Below, in pieces: positions 44,501 through 55,345 of a stretch of 64,000 nt of DNA (the first letter of the stretch is position 1; each line of letters starts with the position of its first letter). The notes under the pieces were generated by a model. It did no database searches. It was not told the DNA's origin and saw only the letters and a list, made by a program, of their open reading frames with translations. Origin of the DNA: Bedellia somnulentella (lineage: Eukaryota > Arthropoda > Insecta > Lepidoptera > Bedelliidae); NCBI GenBank assembly GCA_963576735.1, contig OY755177.1, forward strand, positions 992,001 to 1,056,000. The letters are read 5' to 3'. A program made the translations under genes and the position numbers.

Positions 44501-44687
44501 CGGGACACCATCAATCACGTTTCAAATTGTTATAGCTCTCTTCAGTTAAAAATTTAGATGCATATACGTAAATTCACTTTATTAGTTCATTGGGACACAT
44601 ATCACAGACTCTATTGAGACCCAATTTGTAAATTTTGGGCTTTTATATTAAAAAGCATGATTTTTTTCATAGAATCATTCATTTATA

Positions 44688-44792
44688 GGTACAAACATGC
44701 CTATATTTACGGCTATTAATCCCTAAAAGAGGTAGCCAGAGCCTTAGAATCAGAAAATTCTACCGCTACTTTTCAAGTTAAGTGGGAAATCT
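44688..44792 (-). mobile_element. SINE-A 3' end joined to LINE-R
   Basis: tatttacggctattaatccc to ttcaagttaagtggg. It is followed within about 8 bases by LINE-R that lacks its own 3' end. Confidence 0.75.
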
Positions 44793-44799
44793 CAATTTC

Positions 44800-45012
44800 G
44801 TCCAAATGTGTCCTCAGTGGTCGTCCTCTACTAACATTGCCTTCAACTTTAACTCAGTAGATCTCTTTCACCAATTTACTGTTATTCATCCTCTCTATGT
44901 GCCCAAACCATTCTAACATTATTTTTGCTATCTTTTTTACAATATCATCTTAGACATCACAGATTTCACGAATCACGCTGGTTCTCATTGGATCATATAA
45001 CCTAACATTACA
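44800..45012 (-). mobile_element. LINE-R internal C-terminal fragment
   Basis: tccaaatgtgtcctcagtgg, tcgtcctctactaacattgc and atcctctctatgtgcccaaa are reverse complements of the GRPRKTHLDQ and WFGHIERM coding region. It has frame-breaking changes. Confidence 0.8.
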
Positions 45013-45194
45013 AACGTTTCTGTTAAATAAGTAAATTATAATTAAAGTATGTAGTTATGTATATATGTGTGTTCATATGTGTGTAATGTGTATATTATTT
45101 TGTGTAACTAATATTTATGTTATTACTCATCATTTCAATTAAATAAGTTAGTTTTAAAGTAAGCTTGTTTTGTGCATCTACCCAGATAACTAGT

Positions 45195-45341
45195 TTACCG
45201 ATCTCACCTTTCAAAATTTGTCTGGAAGAGATCGCTTTTAGCGATAAGACCGCCGATTGTACCTCACTGTAAACTGTATGATAACTTCTTTTGTAAATTT
45301 GTGTTTTATGTACAATAAAGAGTTATTCTATTCTATTCTAT
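45195..45341 (+). mobile_element. LINE 3' UTR fragment with (attct)n tail, copy 2
   Basis: Same family as 43826-43982; 10 bases shorter in the agagatagagatcgc block. Confidence 0.75.
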
Positions 45342-46100
45342 GATATACAAAGCCAAAGGTAACTAATGTATATCGTACAGTACAAACTAGAAATCCGCCG
45401 CCTCGCAACCTCATTACACGCCTTCGTAAACAAAACGAATGAATGACCTTAAAAATTCCATTTACGTTGAGAAAGCGCTCTGTTTCTGTCAAGAAAAGCA
45501 CATTTTTATTCGTACTTAAGGCTTCTCTACATACCTATACCTCGGTATACAATTTATCTTAAAACTCGGTTGCTTCTCACTCCATACAGCCTCCCACCAC
45601 CCCCCGTAATCAGGCTAGCCCCCAAAGCCTTATATACAAGACTAGATGCTACCTTCCTCGTAGAGTATAACCTTTTAAGGCTTTTTTGTGTTGTTAATGC
45701 CTTAGTTGTAAAATACTTTTATGTTTTTGTAGGGTTTTAGATTATTTTACACTGTATAGAAAGTAATTGACTTTCATTATGAGACGACCGTTTCTACAAA
45801 CATCTTTGAAACATAATTCAGATGAACAATTTATAACAATTATTAAAAACACCAAAGGTATTGAATATAATCAATACTATATAAATGGTGTAACAATATG
45901 GAATAAAAGGACCAATGAATTCTTTTTACTAATGCCAATATGTATCACATACAAACAAAATTTACATACCAAGTTCTATCACTAAATAAAAGCCTTCCAT
46001 ACAACCTCAAACAAGCACATAAAATATACTCTCAAGCAGGTTTGTGCTACATAATATTACATGACCTACTTTTACTAGCCAATGCTCGAAGGTGTAATCC
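45342..46100. other. Stretch without a recognised gene
   Basis: Two overlapping plus-strand ORFs (45767-45985, 45940-46125) show no domain. A C-rich patch lies at 45585-45640. Confidence 0.4.
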
Positions 46101-46320
46101 TCATTTGAATCTACCTGTCAGGTGAGCCCTCGCTATTGGGAGTTTCACAGCCAACCGGTAAAATCCACCTGTCACAGGTACTGCCAGGTGAACGCACAAC
46201 GCCCTCTACAGGACCCGCCTACATTTATCGAGCTGCGCAGGTAAGCTGCGCGCTGATTGGTCGAAGCACCTCAGTGCACCTGTTACGACCAATACAGGTG
46301 CGCCAATTTAAATTTGGAAT
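46101..46320. promoter_or_regulatory. E-box/CCAAT cluster, candidate promoter or enhancer
   Basis: CAGGTG or CACCTG at 46119, 46166, 46185, 46277 and 46295; CAGGTA or TACCTG at 46112, 46175 and 46238; CCAAT or ATTGG at 46135, 46256, 46289 and 46303. The composition is clearly GC-richer than neighbouring DNA and it matches no repeat in the window. CACCTG is bound by Snail/Scratch/ZEB-type and bHLH factors in animals. Which, if any, acts here is unknown. Confidence 0.5.
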
Positions 46321-46523
46321 CTGAAGTACATTTCTGTGTGCGTTACTCTAGCTGTGATAAGAAATTGAGGTGATAATTTTGAGTTTTTTTTGTATTAAAA
46401 TTGTGCGCATGTGTTAAAACGATTGATGTTTCTTGAGGTGTGCTAAATTTAGAGCGGAGGTGGGCGCGCTGCGGCCTTCGAAAGGTCACGCCGAGGCCGA
46501 GTGGCTTTGCTGGGTTTAGTTAT
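46321..46523 (+). other. Candidate non-coding first exon with splice donor
   Basis: Directly downstream of the E-box cluster. It is GC-rich toward its end (ggtgggcgcgctgcggcc) and stops at a consensus donor GTAAGT (46524-46529). No long open frame. If transcribed it would be a 5' UTR exon; the first coding exon is not seen. Confidence 0.35.
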
Positions 46524-46529
46524 GTAAGT

Positions 46530-47033
46530 TTATGATCGGTGAATTTCACGATAGATTTTCTTTAGCTGTTTAATAGGCAATTGTTATTCAATGAAAACAT
46601 GTTCATATTTTTGTGGTGGTTAGCTACGTTATAATTTAGTTTTGAACGGTTTTTGGGAGATTATCTACGTATATTAAGATATAATCTACGGCAAAATTTC
46701 TTAAATGAATATGTTTTCGTAAATCTTGAAGTGCTTAGTTTATATTATAATAATAATCGGGATTAACCAACGAACATTTTTAAAACCATATACATGATAT
46801 GTTTGCCCGACGTGTGTGTGTATTATACATAATGTCTACAAACCGCGAGAGATTGAAAAGTGTACTTAGTTTAATTAACACTTTAAATATAAAGTCTGTA
46901 ATATGACTAATATTTTAGTATAATAATATAGAATAACTCACTCCGTTAGTTTCCATTAGAATTGCTAGTTTATTACCCATACAAATCATTCATCATCAAA
47001 TGATCCTTACACTACTTTCATTTAAGACTCCCG
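46530..47033. other. AT-rich stretch, intron-like
   Basis: No repeat or ORF recognised. Confidence 0.35.
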
Positions 47034-47047
47034 ATTCATACAGAGAT

Positions 47048-47292
47048 ATGCCGTGTAGTGTCGGCTTAGAATAACACTACCCCATTTCTACCCGTGGGTG
47101 ATCGTAAGAGGCGACTAAGGGTATAGGGGCTTCTTAAGTGATTTCTGGGCGATGTGGTTGGAGACCCGTCACCAAAAACATTTATTATTACCATCTTTTT
47201 CCCAATCAACTTCCAAAAGTGGCTGTGGAATTTCTCATTCCAAAGCTCTGGCTACCCCGTTAAGGGATTTATAGCCGTGAGTACATGTATGT
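47048..47292 (+). mobile_element. SINE-A, subfamily II, 13-bp TSD
   Basis: Complete. attcatacagaga is identical at 47034-47046 and 47293-47305. Confidence 0.94.
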
Positions 47293-47305
47293 ATTCATAC
47301 AGAGA

Positions 47306-47675
47306 GTAGTCCTCGGATAACAATTATCAATCATTACTTCTGACACTACGACACTACACAGCTAAAATTAACAGATAAAAAATATATTTTAAAACCTAGT
47401 TCTACATAAAACTTCCCATAAAATATGAAAATCTAATTTACCTACATAACAACATTTTGCTTTATAATAACCGTTCAATCTTCTTTCATAATTAGAGTGG
47501 CTTTCACGTGAACCCCCAACTCCTGCGAAGCCTCCCCCTTCCCCACTCTCCGGCCACCTCGGGTAGCTTCATTACCTAGGACCTAAGATATTTTATAGTA
47601 GAAAATGTAGCGAGAGTTCTAAAGCAAAAGTAATTTATGTTAGTATTTTATTACAATTATTATTAAGTGATTTTA
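47306..47675. other. Stretch with a C-rich patch at 47510-47575
   Basis: gcctcccccttccccactc and nearby words; no gene supported. Confidence 0.35.
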
Positions 47676-47934
47676 GCTGTGTAGTGTCGGCATATAATGG
47701 CACTACCCCATTTCTTCCGTTAGGTTAGGTGGGTGTACGTAAGAGGCGAATAACGGTATTGGGGCTTTTAAGGGATTTTTGGGCGATGCGGTTGGAGACC
47801 CATCACCAACAACCTTTATTACACCATCTTTTCCCCACTAATCTTTCCAAAAGTGGCTTAGGAAATTTTAATTCCTTAGCTCTGGCTACCCCTTCTAGGG
47901 AAATATAGCCGTGAGTATATGTATGTATGTATGT
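47676..47934 (+). mobile_element. SINE-A, subfamily I, with ttaggttaggt insertion
   Basis: Complete. An extra ttaggttaggt sits at 47721-47731 between cttccg and gggtgtacg. Confidence 0.9.
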
Positions 47935-48698
47935 TTATTACAACCTTGGTTACTCCGTAGTTGGATCATGGCCTCAGATGGACGGTGGCAGAGGTTCCAG
48001 TCTTGAATCGAGCTTTCAGGACCTCTGCTCGCATATGTTTTAATTCTAATATACTTCATCATATAGAATATAAGATGAATGAAAGTTCCAAACAGCTTTT
48101 GCATAAAATGTATTCAGCGAAACATCTATATGATAGAAGTGAGCCGCTTATTTACAATTCACGCAATACAAAAAAATATGTTATAGGGTTGGCCCAGAAT
48201 AAGTGTTTTTTGGTTAATTGTCTTCAGTAATACTTTAATCATTCTGCAATAAAACATGACCAAATTTCATACGGTAGTGAATATCCCATCCCTCCTATCC
48301 TCATCTCTCAAGCTCAAATTTTAAGTTAGGTATCAAATGCATGCTAGCACATTAAATGCATGATCCATGCCTATTTGCATGCATGCTTGCTTGTTTATCG
48401 TAGTAGAAATATTATTAATAAAAATAATGAATGTTATGAAGAAAAAAGATCTTTAAAAAAAAATATAGTGCTATAAAGATTCATGGTTGTAACAGTATTA
48501 ATAAAAAAAATATGACCACTGACTGTTATGAATTCCGTTGGTGGTATTAAAAATGTATGAATAAATAAAGTATGACAAATAAAATTATGAAGAGTGATTA
48601 TTACGAACACAAATCGTTAGTAAGACAACAAATAAGATTTAGAATTTTATGTGAGCCAATATGGACCCTATTATTTCATATACTTCAACTTCTTTCTA
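47935..48698. other. Stretch without a recognised gene
   Basis: The 89-codon ORF at 47961-48230 has no domain. GCATGC-rich words lie at 48335-48395. Confidence 0.35.
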
Positions 48699-48788
48699 TC
48701 AACTTCCAAATGTGGCTGCGGAGTTGCTATCCCTTATGTTCTGGCTTCCTCTTTTTCGGATTTATAGCCACAAGTGTATGTATGTATA
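48699..48788 (+). mobile_element. SINE-A 3' fragment, diverged
   Basis: tcaacttccaaatgtggctg to atagccacaagtgtatgtat. Confidence 0.7.
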
Positions 48789-48947
48789 TTCATATACTAA
48801 CTCTAAAACCCTAGTACCACATTCTACCTCTTTTGAAAACTACACGTAACTAAAAAGTAATGTGTAATAAACCGGAATGGCGAATTGAATCCCACCTAAG
48901 TAAAAGTGGCGAAGTATTCCGCATTATTAAGCGGCAGTCACTATGAC

Positions 48948-49429
48948 TACGCTTATGTATGGCAGTGAATGTTGGGTGTGGCAGAAGAAGCATGAAAGCA
49001 GAGTGAATGCAGTAGAAATGAGGTCCCTCAGAAAAGTTTGTAATGTTAGGTTATGTGATCGTGTGAGGAACGATGTGATTCGTGAAAGGTGTGGTGTAAA
49101 AGATGATATTGTAAGTAAGATAGAAAAAGGAATGTTGAGATGGTTTGGGCACATCGAGAGGATGGATGATAGGAAATTGGTAAAAGGTATCTATAGAGCT
49201 AATGTGGAAGGTAATGTTAGTAGAGGACGGCCACGAAAGACACACTTGGACCAAATTGAAAGTGTGCTCAAAAAGGCAGGCGTCCGAAGTAAGAAGAATA
49301 AAAGAGCATGTATGAAAAGATTGATGGATGTAGACGAAGCAAGAGAGGTTTGCCAGGATCGTACGAAGTGGCGATCGATAGTCTCTGCCTACCCCAATGG
49401 GAATTAACGGCGTGAGTATATGTATGTAT
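48948..49429 (+). mobile_element. LINE-R, longest copy (482 bp), 5'-truncated, 11-bp TSD
   Basis: gtcactatgac is identical at 48937-48947 and 49430-49440. The open frame runs to a stop near 49407; its ATG at 48943 lies in host sequence and is fortuitous. Residues include MYGSECWVWQKKHE, LRKVCNV, MLRWFGHIERM, SRGRPRKTHLDQIE, KNKRACMKRLMDV and WRSIVSAYPNGN. This is the C-terminal domain downstream of the polymerase in RTE-like endonuclease-reverse transcriptases. The RT core itself is not present. The 3' end is aacggcgtgagtatatgtat plus gtatg. Confidence 0.92.
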
Positions 49430-49565
49430 GTCACTATGACGCTCGTAAAACCGCGAGACGCGTCACGGGTTGAGGTTTTAGAGATAAGAGAATAGCGGAA
49501 TTTTGAACCAACCTGAATCGATCGTTTGGTATATTGAAATATGCATCATGATACAGCACTTAATA

Positions 49566-49655
49566 TTTGCAAATTTCTCAGCCACCTTTGGATGTTGAGT
49601 GGAAACAAGATTATAAAATATAGAAAAGTTAGAGAAGGGTCGTCTCCAATATATA
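49566..49655 (-). mobile_element. SINE-A middle fragment
   Basis: tttctcagccacctttggat and tagagaagggtcgtctcc. Confidence 0.6.
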
Positions 49656-50271
49656 AATATGGTAGTCGAAAGTTGAAGTCCGAATAAATCTGAAAATCAC
49701 AGATTTGATTCCGTTTTTTCAGATGAATGTAAGCATTTTTATCTCTTACAATTTTTAGAAACGAGGCGATTGAGGTTACAGTCACCTCGTAAAACTAGTT
49801 GAGGATTGGGTAGTAATATTTTATTTTTCCTTTTTAAAATTAAATTAATTTGAATACATATTAGGTTAATTCAGAGTTAATAAGTTTCATGCATAAGAAG
49901 GAAAAAATGCTAAAGCTCTGAATTACAGTGATGTTTTCCTTTACAAAGAATATAATTTGCTAGTAGTGAATTTACATTATTTGATTTTAAGTTTAGTAGA
50001 CATAAACGTAAGTTTCTGTTAACTTTCATATTTTTATTTTTATATCCTTTCGGTCTCGCTTAATTTAAAATGGTTAGACAGATTTCATTGATGTCTCTTC
50101 AAATAGTCTTCGAAAAGATATTCTAGTAATTGAATTTCAAAATATTTTACCGTCTCATTACTTGAACCTTTAAAAAATAAGTGTGTGAAACCAGAATATG
50201 GTTTACTGGAGGTTGTAGTTCCAGTAAAGTGAGTAGTGTTCTGAACGCGATTCCTTTTGAATATTTACACC
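49656..50271. other. AT-rich stretch, nothing recognised
   Basis: No supported feature. Confidence 0.4.
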
Positions 50272-50513
50272 TAATACATATATATTCACGGCTATGTATC
50301 TCTAAAAGGGGTAGCCAGAGCTTTAGAATCACGAAATTCTTCAGCCACTTTTGGAAGTTAAGTGGGGAAAAGATTGTAAAATAAATGTTTTTGGTGATGG
50401 GTCTCCAACTGCATCGCCCAAAATCACTTAAAAGCTACTTAACCCTCAGTCGCCTTTTACGATCACCCACTGGATGAAATGGGGTAGTGCTATTCTAAGC
50501 CGACATAACATAG
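50272..50513 (-). mobile_element. SINE-A, mixed subfamily I/II features
   Basis: From acctaatacatatatattcacgg (tail) to ccgacataacatagc (head). gatcacccac (II) and aactgcatcgcccaaa (I). Confidence 0.88.
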
Positions 50514-50773
50514 CTTGATTAAAAACTGTATGATATATTCTGTGTTCGTGTATATACCAATATTATTTCAGCGCTCAGCTTGTTAACATAACAGCTACCT
50601 TTCCGTACCGCGTTTCAACTTCGCTAACTTATTTTACGAGTCCTGAATAGAGTTCAATTTGCGAGTGACACGCACCGAAGAGTTGCTTATTCGATTCCGC
50701 CATTCCTACTTACTATGGTTTATATCTGTATGTTTTTAAAACAGTCATTTATTTTTGTCGAGTCGAGTCGAGT

Positions 50774-50918
50774 AAGGAAAAGTTTATGAAGGTTTTTAGT
50801 AATGGGTCAACCGCATCACCAAACAATCACTTTAAAAACTCCAATTCTCTTAGACACCTCTTTCAAACACTTGAGGGAAGAATTGGGGTGATGCAATTCT
50901 AAGCCGAGCCTACATAGT
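50774..50918 (-). mobile_element. SINE-A 5' half, diverged
   Basis: gaaggtttttagtaatgggtc to ctaagccgagcctacatag; the 3' half is missing. Confidence 0.7.
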
Positions 50919-50970
50919 ACAACAAGTCGTAAGAGTTAAAAAAGTTTTTGTCGTCCACAGTCCTTAGGAC

Positions 50971-51086
50971 CCGACATACATACATACATATTACATTCTC
51001 ACGCCGTTAGTTCCCATTGGAGTAGGCAGAGACTATCGATCGCCACTTCGTACGATCCCGGCAAACCTCTCTGGCTTATTGTCTCT
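50971..51086 (-). mobile_element. LINE-R extreme 3' end with 8-bp TSD
   Basis: tctcacgccgttagttccca to ggcaaacctctctggctt. cttaggac flanks it at 50963-50970 and 51087-51094. Confidence 0.85.
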
Positions 51087-51094
51087 CTTAGGAC

Positions 51095-51489
51095 GATAAT
51101 GTACTTGTAACTTAATTGTGGTATTCAATAAAGTGTTTGGTTAATTAATTTCAAAATAATAGTTCGAAACATATTTTATGAGAGTCAAAGTAATACAAAA
51201 AGTTTCCATCACAACACACAAAAAGTATAGCTGAAAAGAGGTTGCATATCCTCTTCCCGGCTCTGTTCAATCAACGTACGTCGCAGACGCTGATTAGCGC
51301 TAATTGTGCTGTATAATATAACACTTAGGCGATATTACAGCTGTATAATTATCGCTGTGAGTACTTATAGTAATAACTTGAGATGCTTCTTTTACTCTGT
51401 AGTGTGTTGGTTGAATTTTCATACTTTTGTTGTTTGTTGAACATTTGAGCTACTTGGCCGATTTCTATTGCTATTGTTATGCTGTTATA
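51095..51489. other. Stretch with nothing recognised
   Basis: No supported feature. Confidence 0.4.
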
Positions 51490-51500
51490 TAACTAAATAA

Positions 51501-51740
51501 TGCCGTGTAGTGTCGGCTTAGAATAGCACTACCCCGTTTCTACCGATGTGTGTACGAAAGAGGCGACTAACGGTATTGGGGCTTTTAAGGGATTTTTGGG
51601 CGATGCGGCTGGAGACCCATCACCAACAACCTTTACTTTACCATCCTTTCCCAACTCAATTTTCCAAATGTGGCTGAGGAATTTCTAATTCCTTAGCTCT
51701 GGCTACCCCTTCTAGCCGTGAGTATATGTATGTATGTATG
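51501..51740 (+). mobile_element. SINE-A, subfamily I, TSD taactaaa
   Basis: Complete apart from a lost ggatttat block near the 3' end. taactaaa lies at 51490-51497 and 51741-51748. Confidence 0.9.
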
Positions 51741-51850
51741 TAACTAAAAATTGTTTCTTCCCGCTTATTGCCTTTCTAGCTTAAGGCAATAAATACCAAT
51801 CAATAATAAAATAAATTATAGACAATCGGTGTCTGAAAAAGCCCGAATGT

Positions 51851-52165
51851 TAGAAAGATAGAAAAAGGAATGTTGAGATGGTTTGGGCACTTAGAGAGGA
51901 TGGATGATAGAATATTGGTTAAAGCTAGTGTGAATGGTAATGTTAGTCGAAGACGACCACGGAGAACACACTTTGACCAAATTGAGAGTGTGCTCAAAAA
52001 GGCTGGCGTCCGAAGTATGAAGAATAAAAGAGCTTCTATGAAAAGATTGATGGGTGTAAACGAAGCTAGAGAAGTTTGTCAGGATCGTACGAAGTGGCGA
52101 TCGATAGTCTCTGCCTACCCCAATGGGAACTAATGGCTTGAGTATATGTATATATGTAAGTATGT
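51851..52165 (+). mobile_element. LINE-R, 5'-truncated, open frame kept
   Basis: The frame reads MLRWFGHLERM, SRRRPRRTHFDQIE, KNKRASMKRLMGV and WRSIVSAYPNGN. It ends in atggcttgagtatatgtat. Several substitutions from the 48948 copy. Confidence 0.88.
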
Positions 52166-52370
52166 TTGCAATAAATATCCTTTTTGAGACATATTCCACC
52201 GTGAGGCCCAGGATTAGAATAACACTACCAACCGTCTCCTTTGCAGATGTTTTAAGGAGAAAAAAACTTAAAGATTAGGAATTTTATAATGTATGTTTTG
52301 CATAATGACCCACCACAACCAATTTTTTTAATTATTTTTTTTACGAAACTTTAAAGCGCAGCTTATAAAT

Positions 52371-52619
52371 ACATACATACATACATACATATACTCACGG
52401 CTATAAATCCCTAGAAGGGGTAGCTTGAGCTAAGGAATAAGGAATTTCTCAGCCACTTTTGGAAAGTTGAGTGGGGAAAAGATTGTAAAGTAAAGGTTTT
52501 TGGTGATGGGTCTCCAACCGCAACGCTTAAAAACCCCAATAGCGTTAGTCTAGTCGCCTCTTACGTACACCCATCGGTAGAAATGGGGTAGTGCTATTCT
52601 AAGCCGACACTACACGGCA
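52371..52619 (-). mobile_element. SINE-A, subfamily I, 11-bp TSD
   Basis: Complete. agcttataaat is identical at 52360-52370 and 52624-52634. Confidence 0.93.
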
Positions 52620-52767
52620 ATATAGCTTATAAATGTATTGCTTTTTTACTTTTTATTACCTTAAACACCACATATCATTGACAACAGTCTCGTCAACGCA
52701 TATGTACGTAAATAAAATCAGGTAACATGATTCTATCCGGACATATTTTTATCTTATAAGTGTATAA

Positions 52768-52885
52768 ATGATTAGAAGAGTATGTATGAGAATATTAATG
52801 GAGGTTTTCCAGAATCGTACAAACTGGTGACCAATATTCTCTTCCTACCCCAATGCGAAATAATGGCGTGATATGTGTATGTATG
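52768..52885 (+). mobile_element. LINE-R 3' end, diverged
   Basis: agaatcgtacaaactgg and ctaccccaatgcgaaataat, then tggcgtgatatgtgtatg. Confidence 0.75.
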
Positions 52886-53253
52886 TATATCATGTATCTC
52901 TATTTCATCTAAATAACTAAAAACATAACTAATACCAAACTGAAAAATACGTCTTCAAATATCAAAAGCCCCTACCCCATCGTTTAATCCGATCTCCACC
53001 GCCGAAGTGTCAGATGACCATGTTTGTAGGTCACAGTGGGCGATTGGAGAGGGCAAACATTTTAACAAGACAAACACCCACGAGGGGGTCGGCACACAGC
53101 AAGGTGGGTAGGAGTAAACATGGGGCCGACCTGCCGCCGAGCGAAAAATGTAGTTTCAATTTGTTATAGTTTAACTTCTGATGGCTGGGATACTATGAGA
53201 TTAAACGTTTTGTGTTTTTATAAAATTAAACATAAATAAACATACTCATGGCT
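52886..53253. other. Stretch with GC-rich patch 52990-53150
   Basis: cacgagggggtcggcacac and cgacctgccgccgagc stand out. No open frame with a domain and no repeat match in the window. Confidence 0.35.
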
Positions 53254-53456
53254 AATAAATAAAGGAAAGGGAAGAAAAATTTCAACACAGGCGGGATTCG
53301 AACGAATTGTCAATTGTCAATTGGCAAGAGCGACGGAGGCGTATACCCGAGGTCGCGGGTTCGAATCCCGCCTGTGTCGAAATTTTTCTTTCCTTTATTT
53401 ATTCTTTATTTATTAGTAATAATCCCCACATGAGGTTTTCATGAACAAAAAGATTT
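53254..53456 (+). mobile_element. SINE-E with hairpin tRNA-like head
   Basis: 53254-53303 is the near-perfect reverse complement of about 53359-53403. A B box (gggttcgaatcccgcc) lies in the right arm and caagagcgacggaggcg in the loop. The tail is aataatccccacatgaggtt and ttcatgaacaaaaa. Confidence 0.75.
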
Positions 53457-53520
53457 AAATTATACTCATGGCTGTAAGTCTCAAAAGGAGTAGCTCTAGA
53501 GCTTCGAAATAAGCAATAAT
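53457..53520 (-). mobile_element. Degenerate SINE-A 3' end
   Basis: tatactcatggctgtaagtc and agtagctctagagcttcg. Confidence 0.5.
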
Positions 53521-53574
53521 TTTTAAATCAAACATTTATCGATTGTTAGTTTCGAGCTCAAGACGTTTGTTATA

Positions 53575-53641
53575 TTCGCACAAAATAGTCTATTATTTCT
53601 GCCTGCTCCAATGGGAACTAAAAGTACGATTATGTATGTAA
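53575..53641 (+). mobile_element. LINE-R 3' end, degenerate
   Basis: ttctgcctgctccaatggga and aactaaaagtacgattatg. Confidence 0.55.
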
Positions 53642-54162
53642 ATAACTAAATATACTTGTTTCGCCACCCAGGAAGATTTTAGCAACATTTTGCTATATAA
53701 ATATAAGATTGACGCCCAATAAAATTCGGTCCATTCTCATATCCTAAACACATACTTTTATCATCAGTTCTTTAGTTAGGAACGCAATAAATTTCAAATA
53801 CGTCCTCATTATACAACCACACACAGAAACAATAATTGAACCAAATTCCTAAACAGATCAAAACAAATTAGACGAAAAAATACTCATAAATTACTGACGC
53901 GTTTGCGAGAAACGTGCTTATTAATTATTTGGTCATTGTAAAATTAGGTAGACTTCAAAGTAAAGGAAATTGTTCGTTATACATCTAATACCGTTGTGTG
54001 GTCTAGATCTGTATTTAGATTGTATGCTTCATATACCTGCCAAATCGTGTTGAGAAATTTATTCAATACTTAATAAATGGACCGAAGGATTTCCACATTT
54101 TTGCGGCTCGTAAAATGAAACCTCTTTGCGTCTTAACGCTTTTTTACCGTTCTTGTTTCGAA
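53642..54162. other. AT-rich stretch, nothing recognised
   Basis: No supported feature. Confidence 0.4.
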
Positions 54163-54536
54163 TCATAACATAACATAAACATAACATAAACGTTCACGCC
54201 GAATATCCCCGAAGGGGTTGGCAGAGGTACTAATACTTCTGAACATCACGTGACTTTGTCACCTGCTGTTCAGAGTACCCACGTTTTGCATGGACAGTGT
54301 ACTCACGTGATAGGGGGCAGGCCTATCGCCGTTTTGTACGAATACACTGTCACATGACTAAGTACAACTCAGCCATGTGGGTTTCCTCACGATGTTTTCC
54401 CTCACCGTTAAACACCATGATAAATTAACCACACATATGTCTTTAGAAAAGATAAATTGGTGTAGGCCCGACCCAGGATTTGAACACTAGTCGTTTGCAC
54501 GATAACCGAGTGTTCTACCCACTGGGCTATCACGGT
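54163..54536 (-). mobile_element. SINE-B, full length
   Basis: Tail repeats (aacataaacataacataaac) and head actgggctatcacggt. One of the cleanest copies. Confidence 0.93.
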
Positions 54537-55170
54537 TCATACATTCGGATATAAGATTTTTAAGTTATGAGTTTGAGTATGCATTAATTTAGGTTTTATT
54601 CTTAAGAAAAAGCAGCTAGTTTTTGAGAATTCATTTATTGGAGCGAAGCAAGCGTAGCGAGCGAAGCTCCATTTACCCCCGACTTTTGCATTTCGTTGTG
54701 ATCGTACTCCTCCCAAACGGCTCAATTCAGAACCCTGAAATTTTCACGGTAGTCAAGGACCATGTCTAGATGGTTTATATCAATTTTAATAAAAATCGGA
54801 TGTACCACGGAGGAATAATCACCACCATTAAAAAAATACAATGTCAGTCAATGGAAAAATTACGTGAACTATGCCAGCGCGTGAAAATAGAATTTATATA
54901 AACGCATATGTATATGTTTTTTCAACAATAAAAATTGTTAATAATTTAAGTTTTCCAAAATCAGGACTCTAACTCCTTTGCAGTTTTGTGTAGAATCAAT
55001 CACGCGTTTAGGTAAACCAGCAGGTGTATTCAAAGAATCATAACAAATTGCATAGCAACGCGTGTTGAGATATTTGTAGAATAAATCGTTAAACGATAAG
55101 TAATATCTGAGAATCAGACAATTGCTCGCTTCGCTCCTTTTATTGTCATCCGACGGTCTCATGTCAACCT
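54537..55170. other. Unclassified stretch with gcgaagc/gcgagcg words at both ends
   Basis: gagcgaagcaagcgtagcga near 54650 and gctcgcttcgctcc near 55124 bracket about 470 bases. The same word type occurs in the foldback at 14.4 kb. ORFs at 54537-54725 and 54938-55162 show no domain. Confidence 0.35.
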
Positions 55171-55345
55171 AGTTTAATAGGTACACAAAAAAACATTAAT
55201 AATAAACATTTCCTTTTTTGAAAAAATATTGATTCAGCTCTGTTACAAAGTCAAAAATAGTGCACACAACATTATTGATTGTGAATCATATTGTTATCTT
55301 ATTAAATATTATTATTATCAAACTACTCGAAACAATATCAAATAA
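55171..55345 (-). repeat. Dispersed repeat X, minus copy
   Basis: Inverted relative to 56125-56303. Shared blocks include tgcacacaac, gctctgttacaaagt and aaacatttcctttttt. Confidence 0.7.

Noticed and set aside
44400..44530. Virus or endogenous viral sequence anywhere in the window
   Set aside because: No capsid, envelope or viral polymerase similarity was seen; the only RT sequences belong to non-LTR elements.
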